DNA of 7,001 nucleotides, taken from positions 1 to 7,001 of the forward strand of contig QMTJ01000059.1 in assembly GCA_003651045.1 (NCBI GenBank), written 5' to 3'. Shown piece by piece: positions 1 to 4,994 of the stretch. The stretch's first letter is position 1. Every line of letters begins with the position of its first letter. Made by a program: the position numbers and the translations under genes. This DNA is from Thermoplasmata archaeon. Its GTDB lineage: Archaea; Thermoplasmatota; E2; DHVEG-1. A model generated the notes under the pieces. It had not been told where the DNA came from. It did not search any database and saw only the letters and a list, made by a program, of their open reading frames with translations.

Positions 1-1
1 A

Positions 2-289
2 AATATCGAGTTCCCATACTGTATCCTAGGGTATAAAATGAACGTTAAAAAAGCACGGGAGAAATTTGTTTGGCCACTTGAAAAAATCACGAATGATGGG
101 CAACGTAAATTCGTTTACATGCCAAAAGATTTCGATGTAGAAAACGAGTTGAACGAGTTTGAAAAAAAAGGTATAACCGAGATATGGGTCACACCAAAGA
201 TTCCTTTTATGATACCACTTCTGGCAGGTTTTGTTTGTGCTTTTATCTTTGGAGATCTCTTATATTCTCTTATGCAACTTGTTATATAA
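2..289 (+). CDS. Archaeal prepilin peptidase (FlaK/PibD-like), C-terminal part only
   Basis: The reading frame is open from base 2 with no stop, so this is the end of a gene that begins left of the window. The ATG at 38 is probably internal, since coding-looking sequence (IEFPYCILGYKM) precedes it. The visible part is about 95 residues: a charged segment, then WVTPKIPFMIP and a hydrophobic stretch containing GFVCAFIFGDLL, which looks like a final membrane helix. Archaeal type IV prepilin and preflagellin peptidases (aspartic, A24 family) typically end with a W-V-T-P-x-I-P-F motif followed by a transmembrane segment. These membrane enzymes cut class III signal peptides of archaellins and pilins. 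The catalytic aspartates lie outside the window, so activity cannot be judged. The family call rests on the C-terminal motif only. No clear oligo-T terminator follows; the gap to dnaJ is 120 bases and holds the dnaJ promoter. Confidence 0.68.
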   Translation, partial: NIEFPYCILGYKMNVKKAREKFVWPLEKITNDGQRKFVYMPKDFDVENELNEFEKKGITEIWVTPKIPFMIPLLAGFVCAFIFGDLLYSLMQLVI

Positions 290-342
290 AACAGAACAAA
301 TGTTAACAAACAATTAATTATCTTTTAGTATACAAAAAAATA

Positions 343-351
343 CTTATAAAA
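343..351 (+). promoter_or_regulatory. TATA-like box for dnaJ
   Basis: The sequence CTTATAAAA is preceded by an A-rich stretch that could serve as a BRE. Archaeal TATA boxes sit about 26 bases before transcription starts, which predicts a start near 373 and a leader of about 37 bases. Two TTAGTA copies (325-330 and 357-362) flank the box 32 bases apart. The assignment is by position and composition only. Confidence 0.5.
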
Positions 352-389
352 AAGTGTTAGTAAAAAAACATATAGTAGTTTTTGATTTA

Positions 390-405
390 CCACATAATGT
401 GGGGT
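390..405 (+). promoter_or_regulatory. Leader hairpin overlapping the dnaJ ribosome-binding site
   Basis: CCACATAATGTGG (390-402) is a perfect inverted repeat around base 396. As RNA it gives a CCAC/GUGG stem with a five-base loop, extendable by two A-U pairs on paper. The likely Shine-Dalgarno sequence GGGGT (401-405, four bases before the ATG) begins inside the 3' arm. Pairing would therefore partly hide the ribosome-binding site. The geometry is seen directly; a regulatory role is inference. Confidence 0.4.
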
Positions 406-409
406 TTCT

Positions 410-1504
410 ATGGCGAAACGAGATTACTACGAAATACTAGGTGTCAGCAGAGATGCAAGTAAAGAAGAAATTAAAAAAGCATATCGTAAACTCGCTCTTA
501 AATACCACCCTGATAAAAACCCTAGTAAAGATGCCGAAGAACGTTTTAAAGAAATCTCTGAAGCCTATGCGATACTGTATGATGATGAGAAACGTAGATT
601 ATATGATATGTATGGTCACGCTGGTATAGACCAACGTTATAGTTACGAAGATATCTTCCGAGAAGCAGATTTTGGTGATATATTCCGTAGTATGGGTTTT
701 GATTTCGGTTTTGATGACATTTTTGAACGTTTCTTTGGGCACCGTATGGGTTTTGACCATAGAAGTAGCCGTAGAAGACGAGGTGCAGATCTCAGATATG
801 ACATCGAGATTAGTCTCGAGGATGCATACAATGGTGTTGAAACCACTATACATGTACCTCGCAGTGAAACCTGTGAACACTGCAATGGTACAGGTGCTCG
901 TCCCGGTACAACACCAAAAACTTGTCCGCAATGTGGTGGAACTGGTCAGATTAGAACATCTAGACGAACTGCTTTCGGTATATTTACACAGATAACAACC
1001 TGCAATAGATGCCATGGAGAAGGTAGAGTCATCACAGAACCCTGTCCAGTCTGCAAAGGAACCGGTATTGTTCAAAAAACAAGAGATATAGAACTAAAAA
1101 TCCCTGGAGGAGTAGAAGATGGTTCACAGCTTAGACTCCCTGGTGAAGGAGAAGCAGGTAGTGGTGGACCTGGTGACCTATACGTCATCGTTCATATCAA
1201 AAAACACCCGAAGTTCAAAAGAAGAGGATTAGACCTTTATACTGTAAAAGAAATCACATTCCCAGAAGCAGCATTAGGTGCAAAAATAGATGTTGAAACC
1301 ATAGATGGGAAGGTTGAAAAACTCAAAATCCCAGAAGGTACACAAACCGGTGAAATATTTAAAATCCGAGGACAAGGCATGCCAGGTTTACATGGACGAG
1401 GACATGGGGATCTCTATGTTGAGATACAAGTAAAAACACCAAAAAAACTATCACGAAAAGCAAAAAAATTGCTAGAAGAACTAAAAAACGAACTCAACGA
1501 ATAA
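410..1504 (+). CDS. dnaJ: Type I (class A) molecular chaperone DnaJ / Hsp40
   Basis: This 364-residue cytoplasmic co-chaperone delivers unfolded proteins to DnaK and stimulates its ATPase. The J domain covers residues 1-70, with the HPD motif that contacts DnaK at 33-35. A shortened, Phe/Asp/Gly-rich linker follows (about 75-116, with repeated FGD/GFD units), then a basic RRRR patch at 121-124. Four zinc-binding CxxCxGxG repeats begin at residues 155, 172, 198 and 212 and all eight cysteines are intact. The two C-terminal substrate-binding domains and a Lys-rich tail complete a normal class A length. The ATG at 410 gives the canonical start MAKRDYYEILGV and has a GGGG-type ribosome-binding site. 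The gene has its own TATA-like box and is followed 51 bases later by hsp20. In archaea, dnaJ normally accompanies dnaK and grpE; neither is in this window, so the partner genes must lie elsewhere. The identification is very secure. Confidence 0.97.
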   Translation: MAKRDYYEILGVSRDASKEEIKKAYRKLALKYHPDKNPSKDAEERFKEISEAYAILYDDEKRRLYDMYGHAGIDQRYSYEDIFREADFGDIFRSMGFDFGFDDIFERFFGHRMGFDHRSSRRRRGADLRYDIEISLEDAYNGVETTIHVPRSETCEHCNGTGARPGTTPKTCPQCGGTGQIRTSRRTAFGIFTQITTCNRCHGEGRVITEPCPVCKGTGIVQKTRDIELKIPGGVEDGSQLRLPGEGEAGSGGPGDLYVIVHIKKHPKFKRRGLDLYTVKEITFPEAALGAKIDVETIDGKVEKLKIPEGTQTGEIFKIRGQGMPGLHGRGHGDLYVEIQVKTPKKLSRKAKKLLEELKNELNE

Positions 1505-1529
1505 AAAAATATTAAATACAAGAAGAAGA

Positions 1530-1538
1530 TAATATATA
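1530..1538 (+). promoter_or_regulatory. TATA-like box for hsp20
   Basis: TAATATATA lies in the 51-base dnaJ-hsp20 gap. With usual archaeal spacing, transcription would start near 1557-1562, at or just after the ATG at 1556. A weaker TTAAATA at 1512-1518 would start transcription near 1541 instead. The gap has no oligo-T run longer than three, so read-through from dnaJ is also possible. Confidence 0.45.
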
Positions 1539-1555
1539 ACCACAAAAACATTACA

Positions 1556-2155
1556 ATGTCCAAAGGGAGGCTATTTAAAAAAATGAACCCATTTGATGAA
1601 GACAGAGATAGAAGAAGACGACGACGAAACCCATTTGACCTATTCGGTTTCGATGAAGACTTTATACGGGATATGTTAGATGATGAACGTATAATGGAGG
1701 ATATACGCAGGATGACAGAAGAAATAATGAAAATGTTTTCAACAGCTCAACCAGGTAAACCTATTGTTCATGGTTTCAAAATACACATCGGCCCAGATGG
1801 CAGACCACATATAGAAGACTTCGGCAACCGACCTATACGGACACCTGATGGAGAACCACAAATATCAGAAGAAAGAGAACCCCTGACTGATATCATAGAG
1901 GGTGACAATGACGTAGCTGTCACCATAGAACTACCTGGTGTAGAAAAAGAAGACATTGATCTCCATGTAACAAGAGACAGTCTTGAAATAAAAGTAGATA
2001 CCCCTAAAAGAAAGTATCATAAACACCTTGACCTACCCTGCGACGTATTACCTAAAACTACTAAAGCCACTTACAAAAACGGTGTACTAGATGTTGTTAT
2101 TAAACGTAAAGAAAAAAAGAAACCTGGTGAAGGGTACAGAGTGAATATAGAATAA
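1556..2155 (+). CDS. hsp20: Small heat-shock protein, Hsp20 / alpha-crystallin family
   Basis: This 199-residue ATP-independent holdase binds unfolding proteins and assembles into cytoplasmic oligomers. The N-terminal arm (1-65) is rich in Arg, Asp, Phe and Met. A segment typical of archaeal members follows, with HGFKIHIGPDGRPHIEDFGN at 72-91. The alpha-crystallin domain spans about 108-188 and includes ELPGV (125-129) and ATYKNGVLDV (171-180), matching the family A-x-x-x-N-G-V-L signature. The C-terminal V-N-I at 196-198 fits the I/V-x-I/V motif that docks neighbouring dimers. The start is uncertain. The ATG at 1556 has no ribosome-binding site and could be leaderless. The in-frame ATG at 1583 has GGGAGG at 1565-1570, although the spacing is long at 12 bases. 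Its position directly after dnaJ suggests joint stress expression. Confidence 0.94.
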   Translation: MSKGRLFKKMNPFDEDRDRRRRRRNPFDLFGFDEDFIRDMLDDERIMEDIRRMTEEIMKMFSTAQPGKPIVHGFKIHIGPDGRPHIEDFGNRPIRTPDGEPQISEEREPLTDIIEGDNDVAVTIELPGVEKEDIDLHVTRDSLEIKVDTPKRKYHKHLDLPCDVLPKTTKATYKNGVLDVVIKRKEKKKPGEGYRVNIE

Positions 2156-2176
2156 AAAACCTTTTTTCAGAGGTTT
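2154..2176. terminator. Back-to-back oligo-T terminators between hsp20 and tRNA-Val
   Basis: A6 at 2154-2159 reads as T6 on the minus strand, downstream of tRNA-Val. T6 at 2162-2167 lies on the plus strand, just after the hsp20 stop. A weak AAACCT/AGGTTT inverted repeat (2157-2162 with 2171-2176) surrounds the T run. Archaeal RNA polymerase terminates mainly on U-rich tracts, so this short segment can serve both converging genes. Confidence 0.5.
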
Positions 2177-2190
2177 ATACCAACTTTTTA

Positions 2191-2264
2191 TGGGCTTAGC
2201 CGGATTCGAACCGGCGACCTCCGCCGTGTGAAGGCGACGTCATAAACCACTAGACCATAAGCCC
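2191..2264 (-). tRNA. tRNA-Val, anticodon CAC
   Basis: The reverse strand folds into a full cloverleaf of 74 bases. The acceptor is GGGCUUA/UAAGCCC with discriminator A. The D stem is GUC/GAC. The anticodon stem is UCGCC/GGCGG with one U-G pair and the loop UUCACAC, giving anticodon CAC, which reads GUG valine codons. The variable region is five bases, and the T arm is GCCGG/CCGGC with loop UUCGAAU. CCA is not encoded and must be added afterwards, as is common in archaea. No intron is visible. The T loop carries C56, the target of the methyltransferase encoded nearby. A weak TATA-like CTAATAAAA (complement of 2291-2299) is suitably placed upstream, and an oligo-T run follows at 2159-2154. Confidence 0.95.
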
Positions 2265-2422
2265 CTTGGATTTTCTAAAATCTAAAAATGTTTTATTAGA
2301 TTTTCTTAAATTAGAATAACTAAAGATATCCTTTGTGTAAAATTGATAAAATAGAAAAATCAAAGGTTCCTCTCTTAGGGTGAATTTTAAAGAAAACATT
2401 TATCAATTAAAAAATCTTAACC

Positions 2423-2432
2423 TATACATATA
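2423..2432 (+). promoter_or_regulatory. Possible TATA box for the 2464-3891 operon
   Basis: TATACATATA lies about 36 bases before the first ATG and predicts transcription from about 2454, giving a leader of about 10 bases. An alternative ACATTTATCA at 2397-2406 would place the start near 2428 and keep GGGGGA (2447-2452) in the leader. The rest of the 199-base gap after tRNA-Val (2265-2463) is AT-rich, and I see no further gene there. Confidence 0.35.
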
Positions 2433-2463
2433 GAAGTCAATTATTCGGGGGAAATCTTGAGTT

Positions 2464-2811
2464 ATGATAAAGAAAAAATTGTTAGGGTTATTTGGGAAAT
2501 CAAAATCCACAGGTGATGTTTCAATAGATGATGAATATACCGTGGAGGAAGCTGAGGAGACAGAATCAGAATCTACTGATAATACAGGGGGTAAACTATT
2601 AGCTGAATACCGTGAAACTTTACATACTAGTTCCAGTAAACGTTCTCCTCAGAAAAAAAAATCTTCATCTGAGATAGTCCATTGGAGAGACGTTGAGGGT
2701 ATTGAAGAAAAGATTGATACTTTACATATCTCTAAAGCTGAAAAACCTGTTTCAGAGGTTGACAGAGCTGTAGATCGACTTATTAAAAAGAAAAAAAGAA
2801 ATAAAAAATAG
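2464..2811 (+). CDS. Unrecognised small charged protein, first gene of the trm56 operon
   Basis: I do not recognise a family for this 115-residue protein. It starts with MIKKKLLGLFGKSK, a short basic amphipathic stretch that could touch a membrane or nucleic acid. An acidic Glu/Thr/Ser-rich section follows (about 18-42), then a Ser/Lys-rich stretch (56-69). The more ordered-looking part (70-108) contains IVHWRDVEGIEEKIDTLHI and VDRAVDRLI, and the tail is KKKKRNKK. No signal peptide, full membrane helix or metal motif is seen. The ATG at 2464 directly follows an in-frame TGA at 2458, so no longer start exists; GGGGGA lies 11 bases upstream. It precedes trm56 by 31 bases on the same strand and is probably co-transcribed. 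The basic ends fit RNA binding, but that is only an inference from composition and context. Confidence 0.72.
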   Translation: MIKKKLLGLFGKSKSTGDVSIDDEYTVEEAEETESESTDNTGGKLLAEYRETLHTSSSKRSPQKKKSSSEIVHWRDVEGIEEKIDTLHISKAEKPVSEVDRAVDRLIKKKKRNKK

Positions 2812-2842
2812 AGAGTTATTGTTTTAACTGGTTTCCTTTCGT

Positions 2843-3352
2843 ATGATAACTGTTTTAAGGTTAGGGCATCGTATTAATCGTGATAAACGTATTACAACAC
2901 ATGTTGCACTGGTTGCTCGTGCTTTTGGAGCTGATAAAATACTTGTTGATACCAAGGATAAAAAAATTGAAGAAACCATTCATTCAGTTTGTGAACGTTT
3001 CGGTGGAAATTTTGAGATTGAAACAGGTGTTAATGGTAAAAAAACATTACGTGAATGGCCTGGTGAGATTGTTCATTTAACCATGTATGGTGCTGAGTTA
3101 GACAGGGTTGTTAAAAAAATCAATAGAAACAGCGATTTACTTGTTGTTGTAGGTTCTGAGAAAATCCCAGGTTTTGTTTATGAATTAGCTGATTTTAATG
3201 TTTCTGTGGGTAACCAACCGCATTCTGAAGTTGCCGCTTTAGCAGTCTTCCTTGATAGATACAACAAAGGTAGCTGGCTTAACAAAAAATTTGATGGAAA
3301 ACTACAAATTGTACCTAGTGATAAAGGGAAAAAAGTTGTTTCAAAAGAGTAA
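2843..3352 (+). CDS. trm56: tRNA (cytidine(56)-2'-O)-methyltransferase, aTrm56
   Basis: This 169-residue cytoplasmic enzyme is a SPOUT-fold methyltransferase. The family transfers a methyl group from S-adenosylmethionine to the 2'-OH of C56 in the T loop of archaeal tRNAs, stabilising the D-loop/T-loop contact. The protein begins VLRLGHRINRDKRITTHVAL, typical of the family. It has HLTMYG at 78-83, VVGSEKIP at 102-109 and the characteristic GNQPHSEVAALAVFLDR at 123-139; the last two belong to the cofactor-binding knot region. Length is normal and a Lys-rich tail follows. The ATG at 2843 gives the expected N-terminus but has no clear ribosome-binding site. That fits translation from a co-transcribed message, with 31 bases before it and 17 after it to its neighbours. 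In some archaea Trm56 is replaced by a guide-RNA system; this organism appears to use the protein enzyme. Confidence 0.95.
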   Translation: MITVLRLGHRINRDKRITTHVALVARAFGADKILVDTKDKKIEETIHSVCERFGGNFEIETGVNGKKTLREWPGEIVHLTMYGAELDRVVKKINRNSDLLVVVGSEKIPGFVYELADFNVSVGNQPHSEVAALAVFLDRYNKGSWLNKKFDGKLQIVPSDKGKKVVSKE

Positions 3353-3369
3353 ATTGTAGGGTTTTATGT

Positions 3370-3891
3370 ATGAAAAATGTTCCTTCGTCTGAAGAGTGTA
3401 TTGCTTTACTTAAAAAAACGGGTTGTTCTGATGATGTTATAAAACATTGCATCGCTGTGAGGGATGTTGCCGTGAAAATCGCTAAAAGAACAAATGCTGA
3501 TATTAAACTGGTAGAAGCAGGTGCTCTTCTACATGATATTGGTAGATCTAAAACACATGGTATAAATCATGCGGTGGAAGGGGCGAAAATTGCAAAACAA
3601 ATAGGTTTATCTGATGAGATAGTAAATATCATTGAGAGACATATTGGTGCTGGTATTCCTGCTGAAGAGGCAAAAAAACTAGGTTTACCAGTTAAAGACT
3701 ACCTGCCTATAACGTTAGAGGAAAAAATTGTTTGTCACGCTGATAACTTAGTAGAGGGTGATAAAAGACAGAAAATAGAATATGAACTGGAAAGGGCTTT
3801 ACAGAAAGGTTTTAAAAACTATGCGTTACGTCTTGTTATTCTCCATAAAGAACTCAGTGAAATCTGCGGTATAGATTTAAATAAAATATGA
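3370..3891 (+). CDS. HD-domain metal-dependent hydrolase (archaeal HDIG type, TIGR00295-like)
   Basis: This 173-residue soluble protein belongs to the HD superfamily, whose members are mostly phosphohydrolases acting on nucleotides or nucleic acids. Metal-binding candidates are H26, the H55-D56 pair in ALLHDIGRS, H67, H91 in ERHIGAG and D125 in CHADNLVEG. The HDIG spelling and overall length match a conserved archaeal family of unknown substrate. The ATG at 3370 has a modest TAGGG about eight bases upstream. A second ATG at 3366 is in another frame. The gene follows trm56 by 17 bases and ends at 3891, with a T7 run at 3912-3918. Linkage to a tRNA-modifying enzyme hints at RNA or nucleotide metabolism, but the substrate cannot be read from the sequence. 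Confidence 0.88.
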   Translation: MKNVPSSEECIALLKKTGCSDDVIKHCIAVRDVAVKIAKRTNADIKLVEAGALLHDIGRSKTHGINHAVEGAKIAKQIGLSDEIVNIIERHIGAGIPAEEAKKLGLPVKDYLPITLEEKIVCHADNLVEGDKRQKIEYELERALQKGFKNYALRLVILHKELSEICGIDLNKI

Positions 3892-3911
3892 AAAAAATCG
3901 TAGGAAGTATC

Positions 3912-3918
3912 TTTTTTT
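3912..3918 (+). terminator. Oligo-T terminator of the trm56-HD operon
   Basis: A run of seven T lies 20 bases after the HD gene stop and before the tRNA-Leu promoter. No GC-rich stem precedes it. U-tracts alone commonly terminate archaeal transcription. Confidence 0.5.
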
Positions 3919-3942
3919 ACCAGAAAAGATAAATACAATTGT

Positions 3943-3950
3943 TAATATTT
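3943..3950 (+). promoter_or_regulatory. TATA-like box for tRNA-Leu
   Basis: TAATATTT is centred about 28 bases before the first tRNA base, the spacing expected for a transcript starting at or just before the mature 5' end. Confidence 0.4.
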
Positions 3951-3974
3951 TGTGACTCCAACAATTTCATTTTT

Positions 3975-4059
3975 GCAGGGGTAGCCAAGCCTGGTCAACG
4001 GCGCAAGGTTGAGGGCCTTGTCCTGTAGAGGTCCGCGAGTTCAAATCTCGTCCCCTGCA
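3975..4059 (+). tRNA. tRNA-Leu, anticodon GAG
   Basis: These 85 bases fold as a class II tRNA. The acceptor is GCAGGGG/CCCCUGC with discriminator A and the D stem is GCC/GGC. The anticodon stem is CAAGG/CCUUG with loop UUGAGGG, giving anticodon GAG (4011-4013), which reads CUC and CUU leucine codons. A long variable arm with a CCU/AGG stem (within 4021-4034) is diagnostic for leucine or serine. The T arm is GCGAG/CUCGU with loop UUCAAAU. CCA is not encoded and no intron is seen. C56 of the T loop is present. A toxin-antitoxin module begins directly downstream. Confidence 0.96.
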
Positions 4060-4086
4060 CTATTTTCATGTCTGTTAAAGAAAGGC

Positions 4087-4096
4087 TTATATATAA
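4087..4096 (+). promoter_or_regulatory. TATA box of the toxin-antitoxin module
   Basis: TTATATATAA is a perfect palindrome and a near-ideal archaeal TATA box. It is centred about 36 bases before the antitoxin ATG, predicting transcription from about 4117 and a leader of only about 10 bases, or nearly leaderless translation. Confidence 0.55.
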
Positions 4097-4100
4097 TAAG

Positions 4101-4128
4101 TTATATAGTAACTATAGTTGATATATAA
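4101..4128. promoter_or_regulatory. 28-base imperfect palindrome, candidate antitoxin operator
   Basis: TTATATA (4101-4107) mirrors TATATAA (4122-4128) exactly around a perfect ten-base core AACTATAGTT (4110-4119). Only the two pairs 4108/4121 and 4109/4120 break the symmetry. The repeat lies just after the TATA box, covers the predicted transcription start and ends on the A of the antitoxin ATG. Antitoxins with ribbon-helix-helix domains bind such palindromes as dimers to repress their own operon. The symmetry is seen directly; the operator role is inferred from position. Confidence 0.5.
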
Positions 4129-4355
4129 TGGATAATCCAACTACTATTCAATTAGATAAATCTGTTGTGGAAGCCCTTAAACAAATTAAAGAATACCCTC
4201 GACAAACATATAACGAACTAATCTCTCATATGATAGAACTTTTTAAAAATGTAAAAAAGAGAAACCAATACGATGAATTTCTTCATAAAATCCAACAACA
4301 AAAAATGAAAGAACTCTGGGATAACAAAGAAGATGAGGCATGGGAAGATGCTTAG
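4128..4355 (+). CDS. Antitoxin of a type II toxin-antitoxin pair, ribbon-helix-helix-like
   Basis: This 75-residue protein starts TTIQLDKSVVEALKQIKEY, a beta strand followed by a helix. A second helix, TYNELISHMIELF (27-39), follows, matching the strand-helix-helix order of dimeric DNA-binding antitoxins common in archaea. The C-terminal half (42-75) is a charged, probably flexible helix with KMKELWDNKEDEAWEDA, the usual place where an antitoxin wraps its toxin. Its stop overlaps the toxin start by eight bases, so translation of the pair is coupled. Residues E70-D74 are encoded in the region that also supplies the toxin ribosome-binding and start sites. The likely role is neutralising the downstream toxin and repressing the operon through the palindrome at 4101-4128. 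The family call rests on the N-terminal pattern and on its partner. Confidence 0.8.
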   Translation: MDNPTTIQLDKSVVEALKQIKEYPRQTYNELISHMIELFKNVKKRNQYDEFLHKIQQQKMKELWDNKEDEAWEDA

Positions 4356-4662
4356 ATCAGGTGATGTAATAATCGCCCAAATACAGTTTACAGATACTTT
4401 TGAAATAAAGCGAAGACCTGCTCTTGTTTTATTCGAAGAGTTTGATAACGTAGTTGTTGCAGGAATAACAAGTAACCTAGAAATGGAAGGAGTACCTCTC
4501 ACAAAAAAAGAAGGTGCTGTAAAAGATAGTGTAATAAAATTAAACTATATATTTACAATTTCAAAGGCAATGATATCTAAAGTTTTATTTCACCTAAATA
4601 AAGAAAAGAAACGTTTAGTTTTTGATGAATTGATAAAACGTTTAAACGAGTTGAACAAATAG
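4348..4662 (+). CDS. PemK/MazF-like toxin (predicted endoribonuclease)
   Basis: This 104-residue protein resembles the PemK/MazF family, small barrel-fold RNases that cut mRNA and stop growth when the antitoxin is lost. It has GDVIIAQIQFTD at 5-16, KRRPALVL at 21-28 with the conserved Arg-Pro-Ala, VVVAGITSN at 35-43 and KDSVIKLNYIFTISKAMISK at 59-78. These follow the order of family hallmarks, and the length is normal. I chose the ATG at 4348. It gives the family-like start MLRSGDV, and GAGG (4335-4338) lies nine bases upstream. The in-frame ATG at 4333 would add five residues and has a poorer context. The gene overlaps the antitoxin by eight bases. T5 at 4686-4690, inside a short CACC/GGTG repeat, may end the transcript. 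The gene looks intact, but the cleavage sequence cannot be predicted. Confidence 0.85.
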   Translation: MLRSGDVIIAQIQFTDTFEIKRRPALVLFEEFDNVVVAGITSNLEMEGVPLTKKEGAVKDSVIKLNYIFTISKAMISKVLFHLNKEKKRLVFDELIKRLNELNK

Positions 4663-4681
4663 AAAGCACAGTTGAAAATAA

Positions 4682-4697
4682 CACCTTTTTATTGGTG
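4682..4697 (+). terminator. Possible oligo-T terminator after the toxin gene
   Basis: A T5 run (4686-4690) sits in the loop between CACC (4682-4685) and GGTG (4694-4697), about 20 bases after the toxin stop. The stem is only four pairs, so the signal is weak. Confidence 0.3.
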
Positions 4698-4912
4698 AAG
4701 ATAGGTTCAAGGCTCATTCGCTTGCATCTTTAAACTCTTTTCAATGGAAAACAAGATTTAACACATGGGATATTGAATTTAAAAATATGTAACTTTGATA
4801 TTACGAAACCAAATATCTAAAAAAAAGATTTAGCCGTATACAACATGATGGTTATCTACTTAAAAAGTTGTTTAGTTCACCTGATATTATAAATCAGAAT
4901 AAAAAAAACATT
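4682..4912 (+). pseudogene. Possible decayed coding remnant with in-frame stops
   Basis: This lies in the 407-base stretch (4663-5069) that has no intact gene. One plus-strand frame gives two protein-like blocks. The first includes HLFIGEDRFKAHSLASLN then FQWKTRFNTWDIEF (4682-4792). The second, in the same frame, includes YYETKYLKKRFSRIQHDGY then LLKKLFSSPDII (4799-4912). They are separated only by a TAA at 4793 and a TGA at 4796. Aromatic and charged residues are mixed as in real proteins, which suggests a disabled gene fragment. In AT-rich DNA, however, open stretches of 37 codons do occur by chance. I do not recognise a family. The position between a toxin-antitoxin module and an accessory-looking secreted protein would suit a mobile-element or accessory relic. 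Confidence 0.25.
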
Positions 4913-4994
4913 TAAGTTAACATCCCCTGAAAAATTACTATCTTTTATTATACTGTAATATTTCAGATAAGAGATATTTCAATCTCATATGGTT

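Noticed and set aside
301..308. TGTTAACA palindrome before the dnaJ promoter
   Set aside because: Eight bases, AT-rich and about 40 bases upstream of the TATA box; expected by chance in DNA of this composition.
580..590. TGATGATGA resembling a C box of a C/D guide RNA
   Set aside because: Lies within dnaJ codons for Asp-Asp-Glu and has no matching D box and guide arrangement nearby.
672..995. 107-codon plus-strand open frame overlapping dnaJ
   Set aside because: Out-of-frame reading of dnaJ with Val/Leu-biased, family-less sequence.
599..1075. 158-codon open frame on the minus strand inside dnaJ
   Set aside because: Ser/Thr/Cys-rich antisense shadow of the zinc-repeat region of an unmistakable DnaJ gene; no promoter or ribosome-binding site.
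4333..4347. Five-codon upstream extension of the toxin from the ATG at 4333
   Set aside because: The GAGG ribosome-binding site lies at 4335-4338, inside this extension, and fits the ATG at 4348; family members begin close to the GDV motif.
4218..4502. 94-codon minus-strand frame across the antitoxin-toxin junction
   Set aside because: Antisense to two recognisable overlapping genes; no translation signal and no family resemblance.
4923..4929. TCCCCTG shared with the 3' end of tRNA-Leu (4051-4057) as a possible attachment-site duplicate
   Set aside because: Only seven bases match and no integrase gene is present; integration duplicates of tRNA ends are normally much longer.
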